A stretch of DNA of 64,000 bases from positions 124,001 through 188,000 of the forward strand of contig CAVVFN010000005.1 in NCBI GenBank assembly GCA_963747515.1. The letters run 5' to 3'. The DNA is from Mariniphaga sp963747515. Lineage in GTDB: Bacteria > Bacteroidota > Bacteroidia > Bacteroidales > Prolixibacteraceae. The notes under the pieces were generated by a model. That model saw nothing but the letters and a program-made list of their open reading frames with translations, searched no databases and was not told the DNA's origin. Positions 1 to 8,561 of the stretch are shown piece by piece (position 1 is the stretch's first letter; each line of letters starts with the position of its first letter). A program made the translations under genes and the position numbers.

Positions 1-1013
1 ATTTGGTGCAGTCTGGTGCTCAATCAGCTTCCTCATATGGACAGTTTTTTATGACTTTTACTATCTCTCTCTGCCTCCTGGTCAGCAAAAATCAGCAGGT
101 CTTCTCACAGCTCCGCCCTCTCAGTCACATCCTTATCTGCTACAATGTTTATTAATTGTATCACTAGTTTGCTTAATTTAAAATCCTGGCGCTGCAGGGA
201 ATGGTCTTGCCGGTACATAAAACACCATCCGGTGCACAAAGGTGAATCCATGCAGGGGCATCTTCTTCTCAGAAATCTTCTTTGGGCTTTATGTCCGGCA
301 GTGGTCTCAACAGGCCAAGGTTTTAAATTAGCGGTTTAAATCTAAAAAATAATTTGCTTATAAACAATTGGTAGTCCTGTTTATTATATTCAAATATTTC
401 AATCCGTGTTCTGAATGTTTCACCTGTTTTTGCCGCAAAAAGGAATTCCAAACGGCTAAATGAACAGCGATTCACACCTATCCATTCCCTGCTCCTGACT
501 TGCGCGCCGGAGGTTTTTGTGTTAAACAGCAGAAAGCCGGTTGCAGGAAACGCCGGGGAATGTACCGGTTCAGTTGTCAGAAAATTCAGATGATTGTTTT
601 TCCCCTGCCGACACCTTTTTTATTGGCGCGAAACTACCATAGGGCATCATTTTTCGTCATTTATTGGTATTTTATTCGTACTTAATTCGTGGTTAATTCG
701 TAATACGACGAATTTTATACTAATTAATTACCAGTTTAGTACAAATAATTTACCAATCAATCAGCCCAATGGTATCTGTATGGCAATAAAATTAATTCAC
801 CATCAGGATAAAAATTCAGGACTTGTTTGATGCCGGCCGGGGAAAATCAGGGAACCTGGTGGTCTGAAAAATGAAGAATCAGAGCATAATACGAACAAAT
901 CCGGAGGATTTTATATTTTGCTGTTTCTGCAGAAACCGGAGGTTGCAAGGTTGATGAGGTCCTCAATCCTGGCAGCGCCAGCCTGTCAGCGTTTGAATAA
1001 TACCATCATTCAA
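1..1013. other. Gene-free left flank
   Basis: No convincing coding region is visible on either strand; the open frames are short, lack signal peptides or recognisable motifs and look like chance. The stretch is compositionally mixed, with a GC-richer part near 480-570 and an AT-rich part near 640-780. The only structure noticed is a cluster of AATTCGT repeats at 672-714 and, at the right edge, a fragment of the dispersed intergenic element found three more times in the window. Confidence 0.6.
672..714. repeat. Short AATTCGT direct and inverted repeats
   Basis: Three roughly 10-bp spaced units (TTATTCGTAC, TTAATTCGTGG, TTAATTCGTA) are followed by an inverted ACGAATT at 708-714, which pairs with AATTCGT at 695-701. 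The helical-turn spacing and the terminal inverted copy resemble a multi-site operator. No adjacent gene explains it, so the role is unknown and chance in AT-rich DNA is possible. Confidence 0.35.
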
Positions 1014-1062
1014 CGCAACCTTTTGTTCTTCGGCAGTATCTTCCATCATGTTAAACAATAAT
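1014..1062 (+). repeat. Dispersed intergenic element, copy 1 (fragment)
   Basis: Begins CGCAACCTTTTGTTCTTC and is closely similar to positions 3420-3460, with further copies at 10829 and 14661. It is preceded at about 970-992 by GC-rich sequence containing CCTGTCAG, like the hairpins in front of the other copies. It lies immediately upstream of a lipoprotein gene. Only about 50 bp of the element is retained here. Confidence 0.6.
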
Positions 1063-1135
1063 CATTTGTTTTCATGAAAAATTATTTAAATTTAACATGA
1101 AATTCATTTATAAAAACTATAAAACAAAAACTACC

Positions 1136-1708
1136 ATGCGCAACAATTTATTAAAAATTTGTTTATTAATTTTCTCTTTAGGTTTTATATGTACCGGTTG
1201 TTCAAAAACTGAATTACTGGAACTTAAAAACGGTTCGGAAGAAGCAATAATTGAGTACGATGTGGATGGACTTCATTTTACATTTTGTTTATTGGATGAA
1301 GACAGTATCCCTTCGACCAGTTTTAAGGAAGGTGAGAATTTTCGTCTTTATTTTGCAATAAAAAATAATACAAATGATCATCTGGAATTTAATGATTATG
1401 GGTTTTATCACCTGAATGATTTTTTGGCAGTAAAATCAGCGGTACGAAATTATGGGAAACCGTTTGAATTCGTTCGTCCTAGTTTGACTGAAGAAATAAG
1501 ATATATTTTACTGGGAGGTTATGCTTTATTTTCAGTTAACTGGCATGAGAATCGGGAGGAATTCTATGCCATGCATGGTTATTTTAAAGGCCTTGAAAAA
1601 CCCTTCCTGGAGAAAGGAAAATACCATACTCAATTTACCTACAAGTACAAAATTGGACATATTACAACACCAAAATTAACTTTCAGGATAAACTTTGAAA
1701 TCAACTAA
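1136..1708 (+). CDS. Lipoprotein, family A (copy 1)
   Basis: A 190-residue lipoprotein of unknown function. The chosen start gives a normal lipoprotein signal ending in a CTGC lipobox with the lipidated Cys at residue 22; an upstream in-frame ATG at 1097 would add 13 unneeded residues. The mature part looks like a small beta-sandwich, with a GEN-F-(x)5-IKNNT stretch and a conserved C-terminal TPKLTFRINFEI. Two paralogues lie at 6249 and 11213. The copy at 6249 is nearly identical, including about 70 bp upstream, except for a variable patch at roughly residues 80-130. By analogy with Ig-fold protease inhibitors an inhibitory or immunity role can be imagined, but this is inference only. Confidence 0.8.
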   Translation: MRNNLLKICLLIFSLGFICTGCSKTELLELKNGSEEAIIEYDVDGLHFTFCLLDEDSIPSTSFKEGENFRLYFAIKNNTNDHLEFNDYGFYHLNDFLAVKSAVRNYGKPFEFVRPSLTEEIRYILLGGYALFSVNWHENREEFYAMHGYFKGLEKPFLEKGKYHTQFTYKYKIGHITTPKLTFRINFEIN

Positions 1709-1777
1709 TTTCTGAACTAAAAAAATAGCAGCCTTGGAAAGCTATCAGATCTCAATAAAAACCAAAATAAAACTCAA

Positions 1778-2416
1778 ATGAAAATCCATCAATCTTTACT
1801 AATTCTGTTGTTCCTGGCAGCATTCATAAGCTGCGAAAAGGAGGATCCCTGCAACGGGAATGAACCGTTTGTTGAACCCGCATGGGTTTTTGATTCTTTG
1901 CAAGGGGTATGGGTCTTGACTTCTACGTACAATCCTAAAATAGGGATGATTGAAAATGACTTTGAATCAACCGTTCATTTCCTGTCGATGAACAGCGATT
2001 CAACCATTAATTATGAAACATATAAAAACGATACACTTAAAAAAAGTGGGAAACTGACGATTTATAAAACTGCCTGGGGAAGGAAAATTGAACCTGATAT
2101 TTTATTGCATAATTATAATATGACTAACGAAAACTATTTCGAATTTATATCAGAGGACACATTAAAACTATTTGAATTATTTGAAGATCGATATGAACAC
2201 TTTTATAAAAAAATAAACCAAGCAGCGTTTAATGAAGCCACGGAAATGGAGATGGAAGTGTATTCGGAAACCCAACTGTTGAAAGAAAAGAGGACCAAAC
2301 TGAAAGGCAAAAACACGACGATTCAAACTGCCGGCCCATGCCAAGCCCTCCATCTTTGTTTTATGGATTCCCATGCTTTGATAGAATATGCCCATATGCT
2401 TAGAACCAGTAAATAA
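1778..2416 (+). CDS. Lipocalin-like lipoprotein fused to a broken T9SS tail
   Basis: A 212-residue lipoprotein with lipobox FISC (Cys19). Residues about 35-148 (GVWVLTSTYN and following strands) resemble the small lipocalin-like domains common in Bacteroidota lipoproteins. From about residue 150 the sequence switches abruptly to the middle of the T9SS sorting tail seen in the genes ending at 5936 and 10764 (MEVYSETQLLKEKRTKLKGK at nucleotides about 2228-2334). It then runs into unrelated residues and stops, so the tail lacks its conserved last strands. A lipoprotein anchor together with a partial sorting tail is not a normal combination, and this looks like a recombination product. Whether the protein works is unknown. 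Confidence 0.7.
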   Translation: MKIHQSLLILLFLAAFISCEKEDPCNGNEPFVEPAWVFDSLQGVWVLTSTYNPKIGMIENDFESTVHFLSMNSDSTINYETYKNDTLKKSGKLTIYKTAWGRKIEPDILLHNYNMTNENYFEFISEDTLKLFELFEDRYEHFYKKINQAAFNEATEMEMEVYSETQLLKEKRTKLKGKNTTIQTAGPCQALHLCFMDSHALIEYAHMLRTSK

Positions 2417-2532
2417 ATAAACCGAGCCAGATACTATAAATTGACTTTTTCCAGAATGAAACAAAATACCCTATTTCTTCTGAATACGGCCATGTGCAAA
2501 ACCAGTTTTCTGAATTTCTAAAGTTATTTTTG

Positions 2533-2540
2533 TAATTTTG
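2533..2540 (+). promoter_or_regulatory. Candidate Bacteroidota -7 box for the toxin-antitoxin pair
   Basis: TAATTTTG matches the TAnnTTTG -7 consensus of Bacteroidota sigma factors and lies 16 bp before the antitoxin ATG, implying a very short leader. A T-rich stretch (TTTTCTG near 2506) sits where the -33 element would be but matches poorly. Confidence 0.45.
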
Positions 2541-2556
2541 TAAAAAAAATAAGCAC

Positions 2557-2793
2557 ATGATTACAGATGCTCAAAGAAGAAATCAGATATTAAGGCGAAT
2601 CAGCAGGATTCCTAAAGACCGGCTTAAGGAACTTGATGAATATGTTGCTAAATTTGAGCAGGAAATTAGCCAAAAATCCAGGGTAAAGTCATTTGCCGGG
2701 GCATGGCAGGATATCGATAATGCTGCCTTTGATGATTTGACTAAAAACCTGATAAGCAATCGCCGGAAAAGTAGAAAAAGAATTGATGAATAG
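2557..2793 (+). CDS. Putative antitoxin of a VapBC-like pair
   Basis: A 78-residue, highly charged, mostly helical protein directly upstream of a PIN-domain toxin. The N-terminal half (RRNQILRRISRIPKDRLKEL) is basic and helical, and the C-terminal part (FAGAWQDIDNAAFDDLTKN) resembles toxin-binding tails of small antitoxins in which acidic and aromatic residues embrace the PIN domain. No classical ribbon-helix-helix or AbrB motif is obvious, so the DNA-binding type is not assigned. The stop codon overlaps the toxin start, which indicates translational coupling. The role is inferred from position, size and partner. Confidence 0.7.
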   Translation: MITDAQRRNQILRRISRIPKDRLKELDEYVAKFEQEISQKSRVKSFAGAWQDIDNAAFDDLTKNLISNRRKSRKRIDE

Positions 2794-3193
2794 GGTACTT
2801 ATTGATACAGATATTCTCTCCTATTATTTTAAAGGAGATAGCATAGTTATCAGCAATTTTGATACTTACCTGCAACAGTTCGATTTAATTGAAATCAGCA
2901 TCATCACCTATTATGAAATTACAGGTGGACTTTTAGCTAAAAGCGCGTTGAAACAGCTTAGCATTTTTGAGGCATTTGTCGCTGATAATATTGTAATTCC
3001 AATGACCGAGAATTCAGCAATGATTTCAGCGAAACTGTATTCAACTTTGAGACAAAGCGGTAAAATTTTAGATGACATTGATTTGTTGATTGCAGGAATA
3101 GCAATTGAAAATGGGTTAACCCTCGTTACAAATAATGAAAGTCATTTTAATCGGATTCCGGGATTAAAAGTTGAGAATTGGAAAAAGCAATGA
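2786..3193 (+). CDS. PIN-domain ribonuclease toxin (VapC-like)
   Basis: A 135-residue single-domain PIN protein, the usual length for VapC toxins. Family toxins cut specific RNAs such as tRNA with Mg2+ bound by acidic residues. The expected positions are visible: Asp7 in VLIDTDILSYYF, Glu44 in ITYYEITGG, Asp97/Asp99 in LDDIDLLIAGIAIENG and the LVTNNESHF stretch. An ATG at 2786 was preferred over a TTG one codon earlier; the gene overlaps the antitoxin by 8 bp. The catalytic set looks complete, so the toxin is probably functional and held by the upstream antitoxin. Its target RNA cannot be inferred. Confidence 0.88.
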   Translation: MNRVLIDTDILSYYFKGDSIVISNFDTYLQQFDLIEISIITYYEITGGLLAKSALKQLSIFEAFVADNIVIPMTENSAMISAKLYSTLRQSGKILDDIDLLIAGIAIENGLTLVTNNESHFNRIPGLKVENWKKQ

Positions 3194-3311
3194 AAGTGGG
3201 TGTCGAGATTACTTCTTTCAGGCTTATTGTTTTGCCAACTGAAAGGTTATATTTTCACTATTTCTATCAGTTTGTATAGTAATATATTCTTTAGCGGGGT
3301 TAGAGTATTAT

Positions 3312-3397
3312 CAGGCAGGCGCTGACAACTTTTAGGAATGAGTGCAACATAACTATTATCCTACTGTGTTACCTAAAAACCTGACAGTGCCTGCCTG
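3312..3397. repeat. Imperfect long inverted repeat
   Basis: The arms at 3312-3336 and 3372-3397 (CAGGCAGGCGCTGACAACTT and its near complement CTGACAGTGCCTGCCTG) can form an imperfect stem of about 25 bp with a loop of about 35 nt. It stands just before a copy of the CGCAACCTTTT element, the same position as the CCTGACAGG hairpins at 10778 and 14612, so it is probably a diverged member of that hairpin class. It could fold in RNA downstream of the toxin gene. Confidence 0.6.
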
Positions 3398-3419
3398 TTT
3401 GCATATTACTATCCTGCTA

Positions 3420-3660
3420 CGCAACCTTTTGTTCTTCAGCAGCATCTTCTTGTTGCATAACATGTTTTTTGAGGGTTACCTTTTAAGGAATATCAGAATA
3501 TATAAATAGTAACCAATGCAAAAATCAAGGAATTTTCAAAGGATTATTACAGACGTAGCAAAACAAAATCACTTTTATAAAACTTAAAAACCAAATGCCA
3601 ATGAAACATGGACTATAACAACAAACTACAAACACTACATCCGGAAAACCACAAGGAGAA
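3420..3660 (+). repeat. Dispersed intergenic element, copy 2
   Basis: Starts CGCAACCTTTTGTTCTTC, continues through GGGTTACCTTTTAAGGAAT and a diverged AAACCAAATGCCAATGAAACATGG segment also found near 14876. No coding potential was seen. It fills most of the 570-bp gap between the PIN toxin and the outer-membrane protein gene; the rest of that gap shows nothing recognisable. The right boundary is approximate. Confidence 0.6.
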
Positions 3661-3761
3661 ACCTGACCTTAATTGCTTTTACTACATGGTAGCTAAAGGT
3701 TGTCATAATTCTAAATAATCTTAGTTAGTTAAAATCATACAAGAGTCATAATTATTATTCA

Positions 3762-4367
3762 ATGAAATGTTTACTATATCTGTTCCTGCTAATATCCTTT
3801 AATTTTGAAGCAATCGCTCAGGATAAGATCGAAAAATTAATTATTAGTTCACAATTTAGTTTCTTTAAGGACAAATATTCGGATAATTCTTTTATTCCAA
3901 TCAATCCTGGGGGCGAAATTCTTTACAAGTTTAAGTTAGATGACAGGTTATTCTTGTCATCGGGCATTAACTACTCATTCAGCATATGGAAATATGGTGA
4001 TGATTATTTTTTTAAAAGATTAGCGCATGAGATGTATCTTCCTTTTATAATAGAATTTGAACTAAATCAAAAAATTTTCACTGAAACTGGGATTTATCCT
4101 GGATGGCTGATTAAAGGAAAAGAACTTTATGCAGATGAATTAAACCATGTAGACTTGAAGGACATTACAAAGAATACGAATTATTATTCAAGTCCGAGAT
4201 TTTCTGCAGATCTGTATTTTGGCGCCGGAATCAATTATATCATAAATGACAAACGGACAATTCGTTTTGTACCCTTCATTAAATACAAAATAAAAGACAA
4301 CTGGATGGAGGAGAAAAGGGAAAAGACCAGTCTGGGATTAAAGTTCAGCATTCCCATTAATATTTAG
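3762..4367 (+). CDS. Small outer-membrane beta-barrel protein
   Basis: A 201-residue protein with a cleavable signal peptide (hydrophobic core LLYLFLLISFNF, cut near AIAQ). The rest alternates polar and hydrophobic residues in strands separated by short turns, with FGAGINYIIND and a final strand SLGLKFSIPINI, typical of small PorT/OmpW-like barrels of Bacteroidota. No enzymatic motif is present. It precedes the GH16 gene by 45 bp and may be cotranscribed. The function is unknown. Confidence 0.7.
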   Translation: MKCLLYLFLLISFNFEAIAQDKIEKLIISSQFSFFKDKYSDNSFIPINPGGEILYKFKLDDRLFLSSGINYSFSIWKYGDDYFFKRLAHEMYLPFIIEFELNQKIFTETGIYPGWLIKGKELYADELNHVDLKDITKNTNYYSSPRFSADLYFGAGINYIINDKRTIRFVPFIKYKIKDNWMEEKREKTSLGLKFSIPINI

Positions 4368-4412
4368 CAATCTTAATTTGTTACAACAATTAACTAATTT
4401 AAAACCAATATC

Positions 4413-5936
4413 ATGAAAAAAGCTTTTATAATTTATTTAGTTTTAGTGTTATGCTCTTCCCATATACATTCTCAGATAAATTCAAGAGAATTTAATGAAG
4501 AATATATGTATACCGTTTTTAAGGATGACTTTAATGGTGATTCCATAAAACGTAATGATTGGGCCCCCGGATTAATACACAGGGGAATAGGGCAATTAAT
4601 CGACAGTAGCTTAACACATAGTGTTTCAAATGGCAAGTTGGGTCTTACCATGGCATACATTCCAAATTACAACGATTCTTCTAACTTTGTTGGAGGAGAG
4701 TTTGCTTCAAAGGGAACTTTTCTTTATGGTAGTTTTGAATGTAAAGCAACTTTTGCCAAATTATGGGGTTCCTGGCCAGCATTCTGGTCTTTTCATAAAC
4801 AAGTCTGCCCAAACAGTGAAGGTCCCGAAATTGACTTTGCTGAATATAAATGTAAAGTTGCAAATGTACAAAATGAAATGGGACATGTTATTCATCATTG
4901 GCTAGATGCCTGTTATGGTACAGGAGGAAGAACACCTGTACCTGAAGATTTTAAGCACACTTATGATTATACAACTTCAACAAATGTATTTAAATGTATT
5001 TGGACACCTGAAAAAATAGAATATTATATCGATTGAAATTTGAAATATAATATAATCCGGGAAGGAGGTGAATGGTGGCCATCTGTTCCGGTGGCTGTTA
5101 TAATAAGTCAACAAATACTTCAATCTTACAACTATTTGGGACAAATAATTTTACCATATCATCCGCAAACTTCCTTCTTTGATTATGTTAAAGTTAAAAA
5201 ATTTTTTCTTGCACCAGAAATAACTTGCCCCGGTCATATTTGTTCTTCAGGAATAGCTCTCCTTGATGTTTATCATGAAGCTAAAAATGTAACATGGCAG
5301 CTGTCTCCATCTAACTTATTTAGTACAACAAGCGGTTCAAGTTTAACCGCAAATATTACTACTAAATCTGGTGCCAGTGGTCTGGGAACAATCCCATTTA
5401 CATTTAAAATGCCAAGTGAAGAGGAGTTTACGGCTCAAAAATCTTTTTGGGTTGGGCCACCTTCCGCCGCCCAATTTGACATCAGAAATGTAGATTTCTA
5501 CGGATTTAATTACTTGTATGAAGGCATGACCAACCAGTTAATTGCCCATGATTATGCCACCAAGCCGGCAATTACAGAATGGGAGTGGGATTACGGCGGC
5601 TGGTACCACTGGGAAACAACCTCCACAAAATACATTTCATTTGTGGATGTTCCTACTTTCACATACAGGGACATCAGTGTCAGGGCAAAGAACCAGTGCC
5701 CCGGTGCAAGCAACTGGTACACCGAACGGTTCTATCCCTACGGTGGGTACTTACTGGTTTTTTCTCCCAATCCTGCTACCAATGAAACGGTTTTATCCAT
5801 TGAATCCACTTCAACAGAAAAGACTTTTGATGAAACCACCGAATGGGAGTTGGAAGTGTATTCGGAAACCCAACTGCTGAAAGAAAAGAGAACCAAACTG
5901 AAAGGTAAAAACACGGGCTTCAGCCCACAGGTATAA
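4413..5936 (+). pseudogene. GH16 glucanase with in-frame TGA and truncated T9SS tail
   Basis: A secreted GH16 endo-glycosidase interrupted once. Residues 1-20 form a signal peptide. The GH16 signature EIDFAE holds nucleophile Glu139, Asp141 and acid/base Glu144. After YYID a TGA at 5034-5036 stops translation, and the same frame continues with NLKYNI, where GH16 proteins normally have Gly after YID, so a GGA-to-TGA change is the simplest explanation. The remainder carries an accessory module (about 5210-5690) and the sorting tail starting YGGYLLVFSPNP, both shared with the protease gene ending at 10764. The tail ends early as KGKNTGFSPQV, lacking the last strands needed for T9SS sorting. TGA serves as a normal stop elsewhere in the window, so recoding is unlikely. 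GH16 enzymes cut beta-1,3/1,4-glucans, agars or carrageenans; the specificity is not resolved. Confidence 0.85.
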
Positions 5937-6248
5937 AACCAAAGAACGCAACCGAATACCGAGTTATGTTTACGACGAACACAGGTGAGGATGGGAAGGT
6001 TTCCAATCCTAATGCTTCAAATGGCATCGCCTTGTAGCTGCAAACAGATATATTTACATACATCTCTAAAAAATACATGTTATCCATGTAATTCGCATAC
6101 ATGCTCTAAAACATGTTTTTATAAAATCTTATATTCCAGTAAATTAGAGAGAGATAAGAAAAAAATTGAAATAATCATTTGTTCTCATGAAAAATTATTT
6201 AAATTTAACATGAAATTCATTTATAAAAACTATAAAACAAAAACTACC

Positions 6249-6821
6249 ATGCGCAACAATTTATTAAAAATTTGTTTATTAATTTTCTCTTTAGGTTTTA
6301 TATGTACCGGTTGTTCAAAAACTGAATTACTGGAACTTAAAAACGGCTCGGAAGAAGCAATAATTGAGTACGATGTGGATGGACTTCATTTTACATTTTG
6401 TTTATTGAATGAAGACAGTATCCCTTCGACCAGTTTTAAGGAAGGTGAGAATTTTCGTCTTTATTTTGCCATAAAAAATAACACCAGTGAGTACCTGGAA
6501 TTTTATGATTATGGATTTTATCACCTGAATGATTTTTTGGCAGTAAAATCAGCGGTACGAAATTACGGGAATCCATTTGAATTTGTACGTCCTAATTTGC
6601 ATAAAGTAACTAAATTTATTTTTCCTGGTGGTTGGCAAATATTTTCAGTAAACTGGCATGAGGAAAGAGAGGAATTCTATGCCATGTATGGTTATTTTAA
6701 AGGACTTGAAAAACCTTTCCTGGAGAAAGGAAAGTACCATACTCAATTTACCTACAAGTTCAAAATTGGACATATCACAACCCCAAAATTAACTTTCAGG
6801 ATAAACTTTGAAATAAATTAA
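6249..6821 (+). CDS. Lipoprotein, family A (copy 2)
   Basis: A 190-residue lipoprotein, almost a duplicate of the gene at 1136; the similarity begins about 70 bp upstream of the start codon. The lipobox Cys is residue 22. Differences concentrate in the middle: TSEYLEFYDYG replaces TNDHLEFNDYG, and NLHKVTKFIFPGGW replaces SLTEEIRYILLGGY, while the flanks are nearly identical. It follows the broken GH16 gene by about 310 bp of non-coding DNA. The IS66 element is inserted right at its stop codon: the 8-bp target duplication covers the TAA, so the reading frame is unaltered. The function is unknown. Confidence 0.8.
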   Translation: MRNNLLKICLLIFSLGFICTGCSKTELLELKNGSEEAIIEYDVDGLHFTFCLLNEDSIPSTSFKEGENFRLYFAIKNNTSEYLEFYDYGFYHLNDFLAVKSAVRNYGNPFEFVRPNLHKVTKFIFPGGWQIFSVNWHEEREEFYAMYGYFKGLEKPFLEKGKYHTQFTYKFKIGHITTPKLTFRINFEIN

Positions 6822-6848
6822 TTGTAACTACTCAGGTCGAGTTATTGG

Positions 6849-8258
6849 TTAATATTTCTTGTTGGAAGAATACTCATTTTTACAGCTAGCAACATTAATG
6901 GCAAATCGGATTGATTCAGATGGATTTCCACCTTTTTTGATTATCGTATCAACAACAGATCGCAATATTGCAAATATTTCTGCCCCTCTTTCAGAACGAA
7001 AGCCCCCGGAAACTTTTTGCTTTACTTTTAGATTACGGATTGCATGTTCTGAAGCATTATTATCATATGGCACATCTGGATAAAACAGAAAGTTGAATAC
7101 CTGGTTCTTTCGTTTCTTTAGCCTTTTTTTAAAAGGAAATATTTTAGAATACTTCTCTGGCAGTTCCTGATTTACTAACTGGTCAAATTTACTGAGCAAA
7201 TCACTCCTTTCTTTAAATGGCAAATCATACTGTTCGGGAGTCATTCTTTTTTTCAGATTTATTGCACTTGACAATACTTCTTTCATCTCAGTTATCCATT
7301 TGATTTTATACAATTCCTGGAAAAAGTTTAATTCCCGTAGTAGATGTGCCAGGCACAGCTGGTGTCTTTTGGCCGGAGTCTTTAACTGTGCCGCCCATGA
7401 GTCGCTTACCAATGTCGCCTGTGGAAATCCGTCAGGAAAATTTCCCATGATTGTTGCGAAGCCCCTGCTTGAAGAAATAGTGATATATGTTGCCAATAAG
7501 CTCTGCCAGGTCCACGCCCAGGATTTGTCTTTATTCACTTTAACGCCGGTTTCATCTCCACCGATTGTGATTGCTTTTGAAATCTCTTGTTTTATACCTT
7601 CATATATTGGAAGTACCATATTGGCAGCTTTGTTTAGCATGTTATAGATGGTGCCCTCGCTCATGGAAATATTTGTCATACTTTTTATAAGTTCTGATAA
7701 GCGATTATAGGGTACATACTGCCGGGAACTTAGATAAGCTGTCAGGGAAATCAAATTATTCCCATATTGCACAGGAGCCGTTACACCGGCAGGATAATGT
7801 CCTTCAATAATGCACCCACAACTACAGGTTGATTGAAAAATCTGGTGTTCAACAATACTGGCTTTAATTACTGGTATGTCTATTACTTGTCTTTTGCCAA
7901 CCAATTCATATGCTCCTCCAGAGTGAATCTTACCACATCTCAAGCAGGTTTTATCTGGCTTGTGTTCTATTACAGTGTCTGGATTAGGTGACATCAGTAG
8001 CGTTTCTCCTTTGTGGCCTGGTTGCCCTCCTGATTTTTTATTGCTCTTTTTACGAAGGCTTTGGTTCTTTATTCGGAACATATCCTGAGATGGGGGAAGG
8101 GAACTGTTACCACTGTTTTTATGAGTTTTGAGCCAGTTAACTTCAGCCTGAAGCATCTTTACCTGTGCTGTCAAGGCATCAACCTTTATCAAAAGATCAT
8201 ATACTAAATCGACCAGTTGTTCTTTGTCCAGCTTTCTTAACTCCTCTTTTGAAACCAT
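6849..8258 (-). CDS. tnpC: IS66-family transposase (TnpC type)
   Basis: A 469-residue transposase. In order: an N-terminal leucine-zipper-like helix (residues 5-45), the SGNSSLPPSQD motif, a Lys/Arg-rich linker with GGQPGHKG (about 77-84), a zinc-binding region (CLRCGK at 105-110 and CSCGC at 145-149), and the catalytic core with Asp235 (GGDETGVKV), Asp286 (LVSDSWAA) and Glu404 (NNASEHAIRNLK). All DDE residues are present, so it is probably active. A TTTG and a GATCTTTG spaced 21 bp apart just upstream (8280-8312 region, minus strand) may be its promoter. Confidence 0.96.
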   Translation of the reverse strand: MVSKEELRKLDKEQLVDLVYDLLIKVDALTAQVKMLQAEVNWLKTHKNSGNSSLPPSQDMFRIKNQSLRKKSNKKSGGQPGHKGETLLMSPNPDTVIEHKPDKTCLRCGKIHSGGAYELVGKRQVIDIPVIKASIVEHQIFQSTCSCGCIIEGHYPAGVTAPVQYGNNLISLTAYLSSRQYVPYNRLSELIKSMTNISMSEGTIYNMLNKAANMVLPIYEGIKQEISKAITIGGDETGVKVNKDKSWAWTWQSLLATYITISSSRGFATIMGNFPDGFPQATLVSDSWAAQLKTPAKRHQLCLAHLLRELNFFQELYKIKWITEMKEVLSSAINLKKRMTPEQYDLPFKERSDLLSKFDQLVNQELPEKYSKIFPFKKRLKKRKNQVFNFLFYPDVPYDNNASEHAIRNLKVKQKVSGGFRSERGAEIFAILRSVVDTIIKKGGNPSESIRFAINVASCKNEYSSNKKY

Positions 8259-8486
8259 TACTTCTTTGTTTTATCCAAAGATCGGTATATGTAACACCAA
8301 TTGGCAAATATTTTTGCAGCTCATTATAAACACCAGAACCATTGGTTATCAACAATATTTAACCTTAAACTACGATTTTTAAACTGAACCTCAATGAGAA
8401 TTGCCTAAATGAAATCAAAGCTTGAAAATTACATTCAATTCAAGGAAATTGAGTTAATTAGAAAAAGCAATGATTCTTATTTTTGT

Positions 8487-8494
8487 TAATTTTG
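8487..8494 (+). promoter_or_regulatory. Candidate outward promoter box in the IS right end
   Basis: TAATTTTG matches the TAnnTTTG -7 consensus, lies 26 bp inside the right end of the IS66 element and points toward the protease gene starting at 8562. No good -33 TTTG was seen at the normal distance, so this is a weak call. Confidence 0.3.
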
Positions 8495-8561
8495 TTCTCA
8501 ACAAGTACCTGAGTAGTTACAATTAATTTATAAATAATCCAAAACTAAATCTCCTTAACTT

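Larger units (their letters stand above)
6824..8520 (-). mobile_element. Complete IS66-family insertion sequence (ISBst12-like)
   Basis: A 1697-bp element with terminal inverted repeats beginning GTAACTACTCAGGT (6824-6837, complement at 8507-8520; 14 identical bp). It is flanked by an exact 8-bp target duplication AATTAATT at 6816-6823 and 8521-8528, the usual duplication length of IS66 elements. It carries a single transposase gene on the minus strand, without tnpA or tnpB, as in the ISBst12 subgroup. The intact ends and perfect duplication indicate a recent insertion. Confidence 0.96.

Noticed and set aside
4413..5936. TGA read as Gly (alternative genetic code) in the GH16 gene
   Set aside because: TGA ends the PIN-toxin gene at 3193, the gene at 19999, susD at 38633 and the GH123-type gene at 30877 as a normal stop, so a genome-wide recoding does not fit.
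5985..6248. Longer N terminus of the second family A lipoprotein
   Set aside because: The upstream in-frame residues are Cys-rich, lack homology to copy 1 beyond about 70 bp and would bury the lipoprotein signal.
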